Assembly: GCA_025928535.1 (NCBI GenBank)
Contig: JAICJJ010000213.1
Span: 1 to 5,735 of the forward strand
Length of the DNA stretch: 5,735 nt
Direction: 5' to 3'
DNA from: Thermomicrobiales bacterium
GTDB taxonomy: Bacteria; Chloroflexota; Chloroflexia; Thermomicrobiales; UBA6265
Shown: piece after piece, positions 5,630 to 5,735 of the stretch
Position numbering within the stretch: position 1 is the stretch's first letter
Layout of the letters: every line of letters starts with the position of its first letter
Notes under the pieces: model-generated
Told to the model about the DNA's origin: nothing
What the model saw: only the letters and a program-made list of their open reading frames with translations
Database searches by the model: none
Made by a program: the position numbers and the translations under genes

Positions 5630-5735
5630 ATGCCGGACGGCCCGCTCGAATTGCGGCTCGGGGACGTGGTGCGGCTGCGCAAGCCGCACCCGTGCGGGAG
5701 CCATGACTGGACGATCGTCCGCCTTGGCGCCGACA
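5630..5735 (+). CDS. DUF951 family protein, N-terminal part (3' end outside window)
   Basis: The first 35 codons of a small protein run off the window edge. After a short lead (MPDGPLELR) the text [18 protein letters not shown] is the distinctive start of DUF951, a family of about 60-65 residues found mainly in Firmicutes and Chloroflexota. TIVRLGAD continues the match. The family usually has a further CxxC-like pair after this point, which with Cys22 suggests metal binding, but that part is not visible here. Its function is unknown; a nucleic-acid or ribosome-related role has no support in this sequence. The ATG at 5630 follows AAAGGTGA (5616-5623), a good ribosome-binding site. The short gap after ybaB suggests possible cotranscription, with a hairpin in between. 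Confidence 0.85.
   Translation, partial: MPDGPLELRLGDVVRLRKPHPCGSHDWTIVRLGAD

Noticed and set aside
3323..5704. A 793-codon open frame on the minus strand across recN, ybaB and the DUF951 start
   Set aside because: It lies opposite three genes with clear family motifs, its translation is rich in Arg, His, Pro and Gln with no recognisable domain, and long antisense frames are expected where codon third positions are mostly G or C.

Overview
The window is GC-rich, and every convincing gene lies on the + strand. It looks like a bacterial chromosome, not a mobile element: there is no transposase, integrase, rRNA, tRNA or CRISPR array. My best guess for the host is a member of Chloroflexota (Thermomicrobia/Sphaerobacter-like). 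This rests on the high GC, the DUF951 gene (a family I associate with Firmicutes and Chloroflexota) and the general look of the proteins. The taxonomic call is inference only.

Region 1 (2-2376) is the end of a catabolic operon. It holds the C-terminal two thirds of a xanthine dehydrogenase/aldehyde oxidase-type molybdenum hydroxylase large subunit, whose stop overlaps (ATGA) the start of a guanidino-group hydrolase of the arginine deiminase/DDAH/amidinotransferase superfamily. The coupling suggests that both act on one pathway, probably breakdown of an N-containing compound. The substrate cannot be read from the sequence.

Region 2 (2377-3373) is sparse. A strong ribosome-binding site precedes a 143-residue orphan protein with an RR-x3-K-x-Y-x-PP N-terminal motif, a short hydrophobic stretch and a long Gly/Asn-rich disordered tail. 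About 360 bases without a convincing gene follow. They hold a start-less, GC3-biased open frame that could be a gene remnant, several hairpins, and a -10-like box plus 19-nt palindrome just upstream of recN.

Region 3 (3374-5735) is housekeeping: recN (SMC-like double-strand-break repair ATPase), a YbaB/EbfC nucleoid-associated protein with a probable promoter of its own (extended -10 TGGTATACT), and the first 35 codons of a DUF951 protein cut by the window edge. Repair and DNA binding make recN and ybaB plausible partners, but ybaB sits here behind recN and not between dnaX and recR as in many bacteria.

I do not see a clearly new multi-gene system. The least explained items are the Gly/Asn-rich protein, the hydroxylase-hydrolase pair of unknown substrate, and the palindrome before recN.
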